This document shows, one piece after another, positions 8,104 to 16,373 of a stretch of 50,253 bases of DNA (position 1 is its first letter; each line of letters begins with the position of its first letter). The stretch covers positions 1 to 50,253 of the forward strand of contig REEK01000125.1 in NCBI GenBank assembly GCA_007695115.1. Reading direction: 5' to 3'. The translations under genes and the position numbers were made by a program. The DNA is from Sphaerobacteraceae bacterium (GTDB lineage Bacteria; Chloroflexota; Chloroflexia; Thermomicrobiales; Thermomicrobiaceae). Under the pieces are notes generated by a model. It ran no database searches, was not told the origin of the DNA, and saw nothing but the letters and a program-made list of their open reading frames with translations.

Positions 8104-9384
8104 GTGGTAAATCGCAGCAAATGGCTTCGGCCATTGACGGTATTTGGTGTTGCGCTGGTGATGGTGCTGGCGCTGGTGGTGTATCCGGGTACTGGCACGG
8201 CCCAGACTGCGCCGACGCTCGGTACGGCAGAGAGCTTCTCGGTACTCGGCAGTTCAACCGTCACTAATACCGGCCCATCAGTTGTCAACGGTAATCTGGG
8301 CGTGAGTGACGGGACTGCAGTTACCGGATTCCCGCCAGGAATCGTGACCCCTCCTGGAGAGATCCACGCCGGGGATGCGGTCGCAGCTAATGCGCAAAAC
8401 GATGTCACGACTGCCTATAACATGCTTGCTGGACAGCAAATGACCCAGGACTTGACTGGTCAGGATCTGGGCGGCATGACGCTTACTTCGGGAGTCTATA
8501 GCTTTTCATCTTCGGCCCATTTGACCGGCGATCTCACGCTCGACGCCGGGGGAGCGGCCGATGCGGTTTTCATCTTCCAGATCGGAACCACTCTTACGAC
8601 CGAGTCTAATTCTTCCGTGAGCGTCATAAACGGTGGATCCCACTGTAACGTTTTCTGGCAGGTGGGGAGCTCGGCAACGCTCGGCACGGGTACCGCCTTC
8701 CAGGGCAACATCCTCGCCTTGGAGAGCATTACGCTTAACACGAATGCCAGCCTGTCTGGACGTGCCCTGGCGCGAACCGGGGCTGTGACGATGGACAGCA
8801 ACGTCATTACCAACGAAGCATGCTATACGTTCCCAGCTGATGACGAAGACCCAACGCCAACGCCGACAGCGACACCAGGGCCGGATCCAACACCAACCGC
8901 GACGCCAGGGCCGGATCCAACACCAACAGTGACACCAGGACCGGGGCCGGAGCCAACCGCGACGCCATCCCCGACGGATGACACCACGCCTGTCGATGAC
9001 ACGGCACCAGTCGACGATACAGCCCCGGTGGACGATACCGCACCAGTCGACGACACCGCGCCGGTTGATGACACGGCACCGGTCGACGACACAGCGCCCG
9101 TGGACGATACGGCACCGGTCGACGACACGGCTCCAGTGGATGACACAGCGCCCGTAGACGATACGGCTCCAGTGGATGACACAACGCCGCCAGTCGATGG
9201 CCCCGATGACACGGCTCCGGTGGACGACACCGGGAAGATTACGCTACCGAAGACCGGTTCCGGGGGAGTTCTCTCAGATGGAGCCAGCCAGCTGGTTGCC
9301 CCGTCGAGCCTGTTGCTCGCGACCGTCCTGCTGATCGTCGGGGCTGCAGCGTACATTCAGATGACCAGACATCGATATGAGTAA
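8104..9384 (+). CDS. Secreted DUF3494 (ice-binding-like) protein with LPXTG anchor
   Basis: About 426 residues from the GTG at 8104, chosen because GGAGAG sits at the right distance and the protein then begins with a clean signal peptide (WLRPLTVFGVALVMVLALVV, cut near GTAQTA). Residues about 35-240 form a DUF3494 domain (LGTAESFSVLGSSTVTNTG, GTTLTTESNSSVSV, FWQVGSSATLGTGTAFQGNILA), a beta-solenoid fold known from ice-binding proteins and adhesins. A Pro/Thr-rich spacer (PTPTATPGPD repeats) follows, then about twelve DDTAPV hexapeptides as a stalk, LPKTG, a hydrophobic segment and a short basic tail: the complete cell-wall sorting signal. The sortase at 9471 is its natural partner. Ice binding is not shown; adhesion is equally likely. 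Confidence 0.9.
   Translation: MVNRSKWLRPLTVFGVALVMVLALVVYPGTGTAQTAPTLGTAESFSVLGSSTVTNTGPSVVNGNLGVSDGTAVTGFPPGIVTPPGEIHAGDAVAANAQNDVTTAYNMLAGQQMTQDLTGQDLGGMTLTSGVYSFSSSAHLTGDLTLDAGGAADAVFIFQIGTTLTTESNSSVSVINGGSHCNVFWQVGSSATLGTGTAFQGNILALESITLNTNASLSGRALARTGAVTMDSNVITNEACYTFPADDEDPTPTPTATPGPDPTPTATPGPDPTPTVTPGPGPEPTATPSPTDDTTPVDDTAPVDDTAPVDDTAPVDDTAPVDDTAPVDDTAPVDDTAPVDDTAPVDDTAPVDDTAPVDDTTPPVDGPDDTAPVDDTGKITLPKTGSGGVLSDGASQLVAPSSLLLATVLLIVGAAAYIQMTRHRYE
8977..9192 (+). repeat. Tandem 18-bp coding repeat (DDTAPV x12)
   Basis: Twelve consecutive in-frame 18-bp units encoding Asp-Asp-Thr-(Ala/Thr)-Pro-Val, with one further unit after a short break (about 9205). Synonymous sites vary between units (gac/gat, aca/acg, gcc/gca), so the array is not brand new. 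It forms the stalk of the LPXTG protein. Just before it (about 8850-8970) is a 30-bp-period Pro/Thr repeat. Confidence 0.9.
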
Positions 9385-9417
9385 TCTCGCGTCCTTGACG
9401 AGCATCTAACTGGATGA

Positions 9418-9450
9418 TGAGGTGAGTCCCTTTTCCGGGGGCTCACCTCA
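9418..9450 (+). terminator. Strong hairpin between surface-protein and sortase genes
   Basis: TGAGGTGAG and CTCACCTCA arms with a further CCC/GGG pairing around TTTTCC, lying 34 bp after the LPXTG gene and 20 bp before the sortase start. It has no downstream T-run, so it may act as a partial terminator or processing site setting the substrate-to-sortase ratio. Confidence 0.5.
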
Positions 9451-9470
9451 GGCCCACCCGAGGTACATGT

Positions 9471-10430
9471 ATGGCGAGCGCGGTGCGCAACAGAACACAG
9501 TCAAGAAGTCTGGCCCGTCGCTGGATTGCTGGACTATTGCTGATCATCGGACTCGGTGCAAGCGCGCTGATTCTGAGTGCGGTGATGAGCGAGAGTTCGC
9601 CCCAGACGGAGAGTTCGCAGGTTCAGGTCCCGGCAAGCATCACTCCCACACCTGAACCGACCGGGCAGGCAGTAGTCGCAGAAGAGGTCCAGCCGTCAGA
9701 GACGAGTGCTCTGGAGACGCCAGAGCCAACTCCTGCCAGCACTCCGACCACTCCAGCGCCGACCAGTGAACCAACCGCCGAGGATGACACTGCGACATTT
9801 GCCGAGGCCCCGAGTGCGACCGCGACCCAACAGGCGACGTCTGTTCCGGAATCCGGATCGTTCAGCAATCCTGACGGCAGCTCTCCCGGTAGCACTGACG
9901 ACAACTCTTCCAGTAGCTCGAGTCAGGGCTCTAATGAGCCCGCGCCGACAGTTCCCTCAGCACCGACGACTGGATCCGGATCGTCACGATCATCGACAAT
10001 GAAGATCGAGATTCCGGCGATCGGAGTCAACGCGCCAGTCGAGGTCAAGAGCATCGATGCTAACGGAGTGATGGAGAACCCGAGTTCATTCGACGCCGTG
10101 GCCTGGTACGACTTCACCTCGCGTCCGGAAGACCGTGGCAATGCCGTGTTTGCCGGCCACCTCGATTACGCTGGGGTCGGCCCAGCGGTGTTCTGGAAGC
10201 TCGGGTCATTGTCGTCTGGGGATGAGGTCAGGGTGACACTGGGAGATGGCAGCATCGTGAAGTACCGGGTTACCGGGGTGCGGTCGGTTCCCGCAGATGC
10301 CGATGCCAGCGATATCGTCGCCTCAGGGGACGTGCCGAAGATCACGATCATCACCTGCGAGGGGAGTTTCGATCCCTCCAGCCAGAACTACAACAAGCGC
10401 ACGATCGTCACCGGTGAACGAGTCGGCTAG
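9471..10430 (+). CDS. Class F/E-like sortase (transpeptidase)
   Basis: 319-residue membrane-anchored cysteine transpeptidase that would cleave LPXTG-type signals and join proteins to the cell envelope. One N-terminal membrane helix (about residues 17-38) is followed by a long low-complexity Ser/Thr/Pro/Glu linker (to about residue 175), then the sortase barrel. The catalytic triad is visible: His230 in FAGHLDY, Cys296 in IITCEG and Arg310 in NKRTIVTGE. The short barrel with TLGDGS and the C-x-(G)-S-F-D-x5-Y-x-(K)R spacing resembles class F/E sortases of Actinobacteria and Chloroflexota. The ATG at 9471 follows GAGG at 7 bp. The adjacent LPKTG protein is the likely substrate. The gene ends 4 bp before the convergent CheB gene. 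Confidence 0.9.
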   Translation: MASAVRNRTQSRSLARRWIAGLLLIIGLGASALILSAVMSESSPQTESSQVQVPASITPTPEPTGQAVVAEEVQPSETSALETPEPTPASTPTTPAPTSEPTAEDDTATFAEAPSATATQQATSVPESGSFSNPDGSSPGSTDDNSSSSSSQGSNEPAPTVPSAPTTGSGSSRSSTMKIEIPAIGVNAPVEVKSIDANGVMENPSSFDAVAWYDFTSRPEDRGNAVFAGHLDYAGVGPAVFWKLGSLSSGDEVRVTLGDGSIVKYRVTGVRSVPADADASDIVASGDVPKITIITCEGSFDPSSQNYNKRTIVTGERVG

Positions 10431-10434
10431 TGGC

Positions 10435-11466
10435 TCACCCGTTGTCAGGCGATTCCACTTCGCCCGGCTGCTCCTGAAGTTCGGTGAGCGGTGCGTTTTC
10501 GTCGCTGCCCAGCAGGATGCGGCGAATAAGCGCAGCCTTTTGCCGGACGTCGTTGTTTTCCAGCTTCAATCTATCGGCGACCCGATTGTTGCCGCGATCA
10601 CGAGCGCTGATCATGGCACGGCCTGTCAGGCTCATGCGCTCGTCAAGAACTCGCAATGCTGTCCAGAGCGCTTTCTCAACCAGCTCACCATGGGAATTGA
10701 GAAGTGTCTGCTCGGAGAATGTGTGTCCGACGTGGCAGCGGAAGTGAGACAGGTTCCCACTGGTTTCCTCCTTCAATACACCTCCACACTCCGGACAACT
10801 GAATCCTCCGACATCGTCGACACTGTTAGCGACCTGATGGGTTGACTCAGCGCGTGCGGGCTGGTGCTCGCCTGGGTTTGCCACTGGTTCCAGCTCCAGT
10901 TCACTCCGTGCAATGTCGGACATGAATCTTGCGATTTCAGAACTTGACCCGATGTAGTCGATGGCAACGTTGGCCAGCGCACTTCGTGGCATGCTGGCGA
11001 ACGCCGCATCCTCTGGATGCTGCACGATCGCGAGTCCTCCAGCATTCTTGATGGCGTGGAGACCCCTGGTTCCGTCGTCCAGGGATCCAGACAGAACTAT
11101 TCCGACAACCCGGGAACCAGAGGATCGCGCGGCGCTCTCGAACAGAACATTCACTGAGGGGCGGTGACCATTCTCGCGTGGCCCGGTCACTGAGCGAACC
11201 TGGCGCTGCTCGATCATCAGGTGATGATTCGGCACTGCAACGTAGATCGTTCCCGGCTGAATCGTCATACCGTCCTGCGATGGGACCGCCGGCAATACCC
11301 CTCTGCGATCGAGGATCTTGGATAAATGACTCTCCCCGCCGGCTAGTGTGTGCAGGACAACGAAAACCGAGCCCGGGAAGTCTTCGGGCAGCCCCGCAAC
11401 GATCTGCGACAGTGCTTCGACCCCACCTGCCGATGCTCCAATAACGAAGATATCTCGTGCAGCCAT
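10435..11466 (-). CDS. Stand-alone CheB-type protein-glutamate methylesterase with Zn-ribbon tail
   Basis: About 343 residues from the ATG at 11466, where the protein begins directly with the CheB fold (MAARDIFVIGASAGG); the reading frame continues 26 codons upstream to another possible start. The catalytic triad is Ser12 (GASAGG), His39 (VLHT) and Asp131 (SLDDGTRG). There is no receiver domain, so it is not a classical phosphorylation-controlled CheB. After residue about 215 comes a putative zinc ribbon (CPECGG ... FRCHVGHTFS) and a helical C-terminus (about 260-330), an arrangement known in CheB proteins linked to non-flagellar sensory clusters. Divergent from the CheB-CheR-kinase gene; the 268 bp between them should carry both promoters. 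Its substrate, normally methyl-glutamates on chemoreceptors, is not in the window. Confidence 0.88.
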   Translation of the reverse strand: MAARDIFVIGASAGGVEALSQIVAGLPEDFPGSVFVVLHTLAGGESHLSKILDRRGVLPAVPSQDGMTIQPGTIYVAVPNHHLMIEQRQVRSVTGPRENGHRPSVNVLFESAARSSGSRVVGIVLSGSLDDGTRGLHAIKNAGGLAIVQHPEDAAFASMPRSALANVAIDYIGSSSEIARFMSDIARSELELEPVANPGEHQPARAESTHQVANSVDDVGGFSCPECGGVLKEETSGNLSHFRCHVGHTFSEQTLLNSHGELVEKALWTALRVLDERMSLTGRAMISARDRGNNRVADRLKLENNDVRQKAALIRRILLGSDENAPLTELQEQPGEVESPDNG

Positions 11467-11650
11467 TGGTGATTCTTCTAACTGATGAACAACGTTCCTT
11501 GTTCCTTGCTCAATGCGAGAAGATGTTGAATCATCACTGCGCAATTATGGAGCCGCAAACCACCGGCTATGCTCAAAGTAAGGGTCCAGAACGTCTCTGA
11601 TTGTGAGAAGATGGGTAGACAATTGTGTCGGAAACTATGCGTGCGAACTA

Positions 11651-11680
11651 TTGCTCGTCAGGGTGCGCGAATGTTATGAT
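11651..11680 (+). promoter_or_regulatory. Probable promoter of the CheB-CheR-kinase gene
   Basis: TTGCTC, 18-bp spacer, TATGAT in the 268-bp divergent gap 11467-11734, with the -10 box 54 bp before the ATG at 11735. Confidence 0.5.
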
Positions 11681-11734
11681 GCCCGAAAGTGTCCATTCCA
11701 GTAGCTGGACGGCTACACACTGTTGGGAACGTCG

Positions 11735-14700
11735 ATGAATGATGAACAGGCGCGTTTCGAACACGTGGTGGTCATTGGTGCGTCGTCAGGCGGCATCGAT
11801 GCAATCTCGCGGCTTTTAGAATCCATCCCAGCGGAGTTCTGTGCTCCTGTCATCGTCGCTCAGCATTCCGATCCCCGGCGTCCGAGCCAATTCGTGTCGA
11901 TTCTTTCCCGGCGTACATGCCTGGCGGTACGTGCGCTCGAAGAAGACATGGACCTCGAAACGGGCGTCGTCTACGTCGTTCCAGCAAATCGTGCGGTCGA
12001 GTTTACTGAATCGAACGTGAAGGTTAACCCGGAAGGGAACGGCAGGCCACTCCCGTCGATCGATCGCCTGCTCAGCGATGCAGCCGAGGTATTCGAGGAG
12101 CGCCTGATTGCCGTCGTTCTGACCGGTAACGGCTCCGATGGGACATCCGGTGCGTTTCAGGTCAAGAGTCGAGGCGGAACCGTTATTATTCAGGATCCGC
12201 AGACGGCGGAATACCCCGAGATGCCTCGCTCACTGGCGCCGACGACGGTCGACTTCGTCCGGGATCTGAAAGAGATCGGTCCGCTACTCGATGCCCTGAC
12301 CGATCCTCAGGCTGTCTGTATTCCGGATTCAACAGATGAGGGGGCAGATCTTTTCGATTTCCTCCAGCACCTTCAGATCCAATGCAATGTTGACTTCAAT
12401 CAGTACAAGACACCCACGATCAAGCGACGTCTCCGTCGGCGTCTCGTGGCAACGAGGTGCGATGATTTGACCCAGTATCGTAAGTATCTCGCTCAGACGC
12501 CTGACGAGTACTTCCATCTGGTAAACAGCTTCCTGATCAAGGTCACCCATTTCTTCCGGGATAGCGAAGTTTACGATTACCTCCAATCGGTGGTGTTGCC
12601 AGCAATCATTCAGGAGAGTCGTGAGCGCGGTCACCGCGACCAGGGGTACCAATTGCGCATCTGGTCCGCAGGGTGCTCGACCGGTGAGGAAGCGTATTCC
12701 CTGGCGATTCTGGTGGCCGAGGCGCTCGGCGAGGAACTGTATCAGTTCAACATCCGCATCTTCGCGACAGACATCAATCCAGAGTCTATTGAGTTTGCCC
12801 GGCGCGGCATCTATCCCCATGCATCGGTCAGCGGAATGCCGGGAGAGTTGCGTTCCAAGTATTTTTCCTGTGATGATGGTGATTTCGAAATTAGCAAACT
12901 CATCCGGAGCATGGTGGTATTCGGGCATCATGATCTTGCCCAGCGATCCCCGTTTCCGAATATCGATCTCGTTCTGTCCCGGAACGTCCTTATCTACTTC
13001 ACGCCCGAGCTCCAGCGGCGTGCTATGAGTCTTTTCGCTTACTCGCTTAGAGAAAACGGATACCTGGCGCTTGGCAAGGCGGAGACCACGAGCCCGCTCG
13101 GTGAACATTTCTCGACGGACAATCAGCGACTCAAGATCTATCGCCGGAATCTAACCGAGGTTCCGATTCCGCCTGGGTTGAGCCAGACGGCATTGCTTTC
13201 GTCCCGCAGTCCCTCACGTATCAGTACCTGGAATCGGCCTCAGATTTCCGGAGTCGACGCGAAACTCCAGGAAACTGGCAGTACCCGTGGTCTGCCTGAT
13301 CGCACGGAGAACCTGCTGTACCATATGCCGGTGGGTATTGTGGTGATTGACCGGAACTACGATATCCGGGCGATCAATAACCTCGCCCGGCGCTTCCTGG
13401 GAGTTCATGGGGCGGCCGTGGGCGATGACCTCTTGCACGTGATCCGGACGATAACGCTCGACGCACTGCGAGATGCGATCGATGAAGCGTTTCGCTGGTC
13501 GGAGCCAGTCACGGTTGCGGGAGAGCATCGAGTCGAGACGATCGAAGGTGAGCACCTGTACATCGAGATCACCTGCCAGCGTCGGGATCTCGAGTTAAAG
13601 GGGCAGCCCAGCCACACCGTTATCGTAGTGCTTACCGATGTAACCGAGGTAACGGTTGAACGCCACAAAGTTGCCGAAGCACGGGACCAGGCCATTGAAG
13701 AAAACCAGCAGCTGAATAACCGCCTTGGGCAGTTGCTCCGCTCCAACCAGCAGCTGGTGGGGGCCAATGAGGAACTCACCAGAGTCAATGAGGACCTTCG
13801 TATCAACAATGAAGATCTCCTGGTTTCCAGCGAGGAGGCCCAGTCCTCAGCTGAAGAGATCGAAACGCTGAACGAAGAGATGCAGACGACGAACGAAGAG
13901 CTGGAGACGCTGAACGAGGAGCTGCAGGCCACCGTTGAAGAGCTGAACGCGGCTAATGAGGAGATGCAGGCTCGCGCCACGGAAATGCAGCAACAGCGCC
14001 TGGCTAGCGATGTGGAACGCGCGAAGCTCGAGGCTATTCTGGTGAGTATGGATGACGCGGTCGTGGTGATGGATGAGGACGGTCGGACTCTGCTCGTCAA
14101 CGATGCATTCAAGCAGATGTTCGGCGATGACCTCAGTTGCATCACGCCGGAGACCGAAACGGGTTCGCCAATGCCAGATTCCAAGTCGCCCAGGGCAGCG
14201 GCACTCCGCGGAGAGTCATTCACCTTGCCGTTCACTGTGTCTGGACCTGACGGAAGTCGTCGCTGGTTCGAAGCGAATGGCGGTCCGATCGACAACGCCG
14301 GGTCAGTCACTGTAATACGCGAGATTACCGATCGCAGCCTGCGACGGCTCCAGGAGGAGTTCATGTCGATTGCGAGCCACGAACTGCGTACACCATTGAC
14401 GGCACTTCAGGGTTATCTGAACATGCTGCAGAAGCACATTTCGTCTGACAGCGAGCGATCCCGGCGATTCGTCAGTGTTGCGTTGACCATGGTGGACCGC
14501 CTTACGCGGATGACCAGCGAGTTGCTCGATGTCAGCCGCTTGCAGTCTGGAAAGTTTGCGTTATCGCTGGAACCGATCCAGCTCGATGAACTCATCCGTC
14601 AGACGGTAGAGCTCGTGCAGTCGACGACACCCGACCGTGAGATCCACGTTGAGTTGCCGGATGCGGCATTGCAGGCACAGGTTGACCCGATGCGTATTCA

Positions 14701-15022
14701 GCAGGTGTTTTTCAATCTGCTCCTGAACGCGGCGAGCTATTCGGACGCTGAAGAGAAAATCCACATCCGACTGATGAGCGAGGGCGATCACGCGGTGGTT
14801 CAGGTTCAGGATCATGGAATGGGTATCCCCGAAGAGACGCGCGCAGAGATCTTCAACCGTTTCTATCAGGGCGAACGTGGTTCAGGAGGGACGAATCGCG
14901 GGCTTGGCCTTGGGTTGTACATCAGCCGGGAGATCGTAATTGCCCACCAGGGAGAGATTTCCGTGGAATCGACGCCGGGCGAAGGGACAACGTTTTCCGT
15001 TCGCGTTCCCCTTGTGGCATGA
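11735..15022 (+). CDS. CheB-CheR-PAS-coiled coil-PAS-histidine kinase fusion
   Basis: About 1095 residues. Order: CheB methylesterase (about 7-190; Ser17, His44, Asp135 in GSDGTSG), CheR SAM-dependent methyltransferase (about 205-475; RIWSAGCSTGEEAYS, FATDIN, SRNVLIYF), PAS (about 520-640), a long Glu/Asn-rich coiled coil (about 640-765; repeats of TLNEELQ type), PAS (about 770-870), HisKA with phospho-acceptor His882 in IASHELRTP, and a HATPase (NLLLNAASYS, DHGMGIP, GLGLGLY). It joins opposing receptor methylation and demethylation activities to a soluble kinase; there is no membrane segment or receiver. Homologous fusions are known in many phyla but their targets are mostly undefined. ATG at 11735 is preferred to an in-frame TTG at 11723. 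No response regulator lies nearby. Confidence 0.92.
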   Translation: MNDEQARFEHVVVIGASSGGIDAISRLLESIPAEFCAPVIVAQHSDPRRPSQFVSILSRRTCLAVRALEEDMDLETGVVYVVPANRAVEFTESNVKVNPEGNGRPLPSIDRLLSDAAEVFEERLIAVVLTGNGSDGTSGAFQVKSRGGTVIIQDPQTAEYPEMPRSLAPTTVDFVRDLKEIGPLLDALTDPQAVCIPDSTDEGADLFDFLQHLQIQCNVDFNQYKTPTIKRRLRRRLVATRCDDLTQYRKYLAQTPDEYFHLVNSFLIKVTHFFRDSEVYDYLQSVVLPAIIQESRERGHRDQGYQLRIWSAGCSTGEEAYSLAILVAEALGEELYQFNIRIFATDINPESIEFARRGIYPHASVSGMPGELRSKYFSCDDGDFEISKLIRSMVVFGHHDLAQRSPFPNIDLVLSRNVLIYFTPELQRRAMSLFAYSLRENGYLALGKAETTSPLGEHFSTDNQRLKIYRRNLTEVPIPPGLSQTALLSSRSPSRISTWNRPQISGVDAKLQETGSTRGLPDRTENLLYHMPVGIVVIDRNYDIRAINNLARRFLGVHGAAVGDDLLHVIRTITLDALRDAIDEAFRWSEPVTVAGEHRVETIEGEHLYIEITCQRRDLELKGQPSHTVIVVLTDVTEVTVERHKVAEARDQAIEENQQLNNRLGQLLRSNQQLVGANEELTRVNEDLRINNEDLLVSSEEAQSSAEEIETLNEEMQTTNEELETLNEELQATVEELNAANEEMQARATEMQQQRLASDVERAKLEAILVSMDDAVVVMDEDGRTLLVNDAFKQMFGDDLSCITPETETGSPMPDSKSPRAAALRGESFTLPFTVSGPDGSRRWFEANGGPIDNAGSVTVIREITDRSLRRLQEEFMSIASHELRTPLTALQGYLNMLQKHISSDSERSRRFVSVALTMVDRLTRMTSELLDVSRLQSGKFALSLEPIQLDELIRQTVELVQSTTPDREIHVELPDAALQAQVDPMRIQQVFFNLLLNAASYSDAEEKIHIRLMSEGDHAVVQVQDHGMGIPEETRAEIFNRFYQGERGSGGTNRGLGLGLYISREIVIAHQGEISVESTPGEGTTFSVRVPLVA

Positions 15023-15149
15023 AGCTGAATAGCCTGAAAGTCTATCGACTATTCTCCGCCGAACGCCCGGCCAGCCTGCGCTTCCTGGCAAAGCCGCCCC
15101 GTCGCTGCTAATCTGACCTTTCAGCCGGTCAAATCAGTGAGGGGGGATC

Positions 15150-16190
15150 ATGTCCAACACACCGCGACGCAAACCATCTGACCCAATTCTCGAGATGAAG
15201 ATTCCGCGAGTCTACGGCAGTACGCCGACGCTATTTGGATCGCCGTATGCATCGAACATCGAGACGCTGAAGGAAGGCAATATCGCGTTCCTCGGGATTC
15301 CGTGGCGCGCTCCGACACCTGACACCCGGATCGGCCGGTCCGGAGCGAACTACGAGGGCACACTGTTGACGCCCTCCGCGTTTCGGGCGAGCGCAATCAA
15401 GTATGGTGGCTATCTGCCCGAACTCGATGTCGATGTCTTCGACCACTTTCATTTCGTCGATCGCGGCGATTTGCCAATCCCGGGTGACATGGGCCAGCTT
15501 CTGGATGATGTTGAAGCTGAGATCAACACGATGCTCGACGCTGATTGCTATCCGGTGACAATCGGCGGAAATTCGGGGCCATCCACCTACGGTGTGTTGA
15601 AACCGATCGCCGCCCGCTCGAATGGGTCAACCGCGGTGGTCAATTTCGATGCGCACCATGACAACCAGCTTGGAGAGTGGACCGAGGATGATCCGACGAT
15701 GCCCAGATGGGGATCGACCTGGGCACGGCAGATTCTCATGCTGGAAGGCGTCGATCCGGCGAAGTACTATCATGTCGGCCTTCGTGGCCCCCGCAACGAC
15801 CGCGACACGTTCGCGCGATTCCTTGAGCGCGGCGTGAAGCGAGAGAACATCTTCACCTACCGGGAGATCAAAGCAGCACGTCGAAATGGTTTCGATGGGT
15901 GGGCAGAGGTCACCGCCGCGGAGATCGTAGACGGTGCCAGCAAGGTCTGGCTGACGATCGATCCGGACGTCTTCGATGTCTCCAGTAATCCCGATTTTGG
16001 CGATGAGCCGCTCGGACCGCGGGCCGAAGAGATCATCGAGCTGGCCTACCAGATCGGTCGCGCAGCCGGACCGCAGAAGTTCGCCGGGTTCTCGATCTCT
16101 GCCACGCCATACGACGCGCAAACGCTCCACGGCATACTGATTTACATGTTGCTCTATACCCTGGCCGGGGTGGCATCTGCATCTGAGTAG
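15150..16190 (+). CDS. Ureohydrolase-family (agmatinase/arginase-like) protein with altered metal site
   Basis: 346 residues with the arginase/agmatinase fold, which normally hydrolyses guanidino compounds to urea plus an amine using two Mn2+. Second-metal ligands are intact: Asp167, His169, Asp171 in FDAHHDN, and Asp271, Asp273 in TIDPDVFD. The usual GGDHS motif is replaced by GGNSGPS (residues 139-145), so the His ligand of the first metal is missing. N-terminal features FLGIPWRAPTPDTRIGRSGANYEGTLLTPSAFR match the family's G-(V/I)-P and R-x-G-x-R-x-GP-x-AIR regions only loosely. The start has a strong AGGGGGG box. It converges on the DmdA/GcvT-like genes. It may have a changed substrate, a mono-metal site, or no hydrolase activity. 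Confidence 0.82.
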   Translation: MSNTPRRKPSDPILEMKIPRVYGSTPTLFGSPYASNIETLKEGNIAFLGIPWRAPTPDTRIGRSGANYEGTLLTPSAFRASAIKYGGYLPELDVDVFDHFHFVDRGDLPIPGDMGQLLDDVEAEINTMLDADCYPVTIGGNSGPSTYGVLKPIAARSNGSTAVVNFDAHHDNQLGEWTEDDPTMPRWGSTWARQILMLEGVDPAKYYHVGLRGPRNDRDTFARFLERGVKRENIFTYREIKAARRNGFDGWAEVTAAEIVDGASKVWLTIDPDVFDVSSNPDFGDEPLGPRAEEIIELAYQIGRAAGPQKFAGFSISATPYDAQTLHGILIYMLLYTLAGVASASE

Positions 16191-16218
16191 TGCGGCGCTC
16201 CCGTGCGCAGAAACAGCT

Positions 16219-16350
16219 GGTAGACCGGGCAGCGGAGCTTGCACTGAGCGAAGCCGAATGTGTCTGCCCCTCGCAAATCAGGCCGGTTCGCGGGCCGGGG
16301 CGACACGGAGAGCCTGCCCTGAGCGACGCCGAATGGGTCGCCGGTCTACC
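16219..16350. repeat. Short MITE-like element with 10-bp terminal inverted repeats
   Basis: Bounded by GGTAGACCGG (16219-16228) and CCGGTCTACC (16341-16350), a perfect inverted pair. Inside are two direct copies of a motif: 16232-16264 (GCGGAGCTTGCACTGAGCGA...) and 16303-16342 (core GCCTGCCCTGAGCG). A close inverted copy of the second lies at 40621-40659. No coding capacity. It fills the gap between the convergent ureohydrolase and DmdA-like genes, where it could act as a bidirectional terminator. Confidence 0.6.
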
Positions 16351-16373
16351 GGTCAGCGCCAATGACAACCGGC

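Noticed and set aside
8977-9237. Regular short repeats that might be taken for a CRISPR array
   Set aside because: Units are 18 bp, directly adjacent with no spacers, and in frame with the LPXTG protein.
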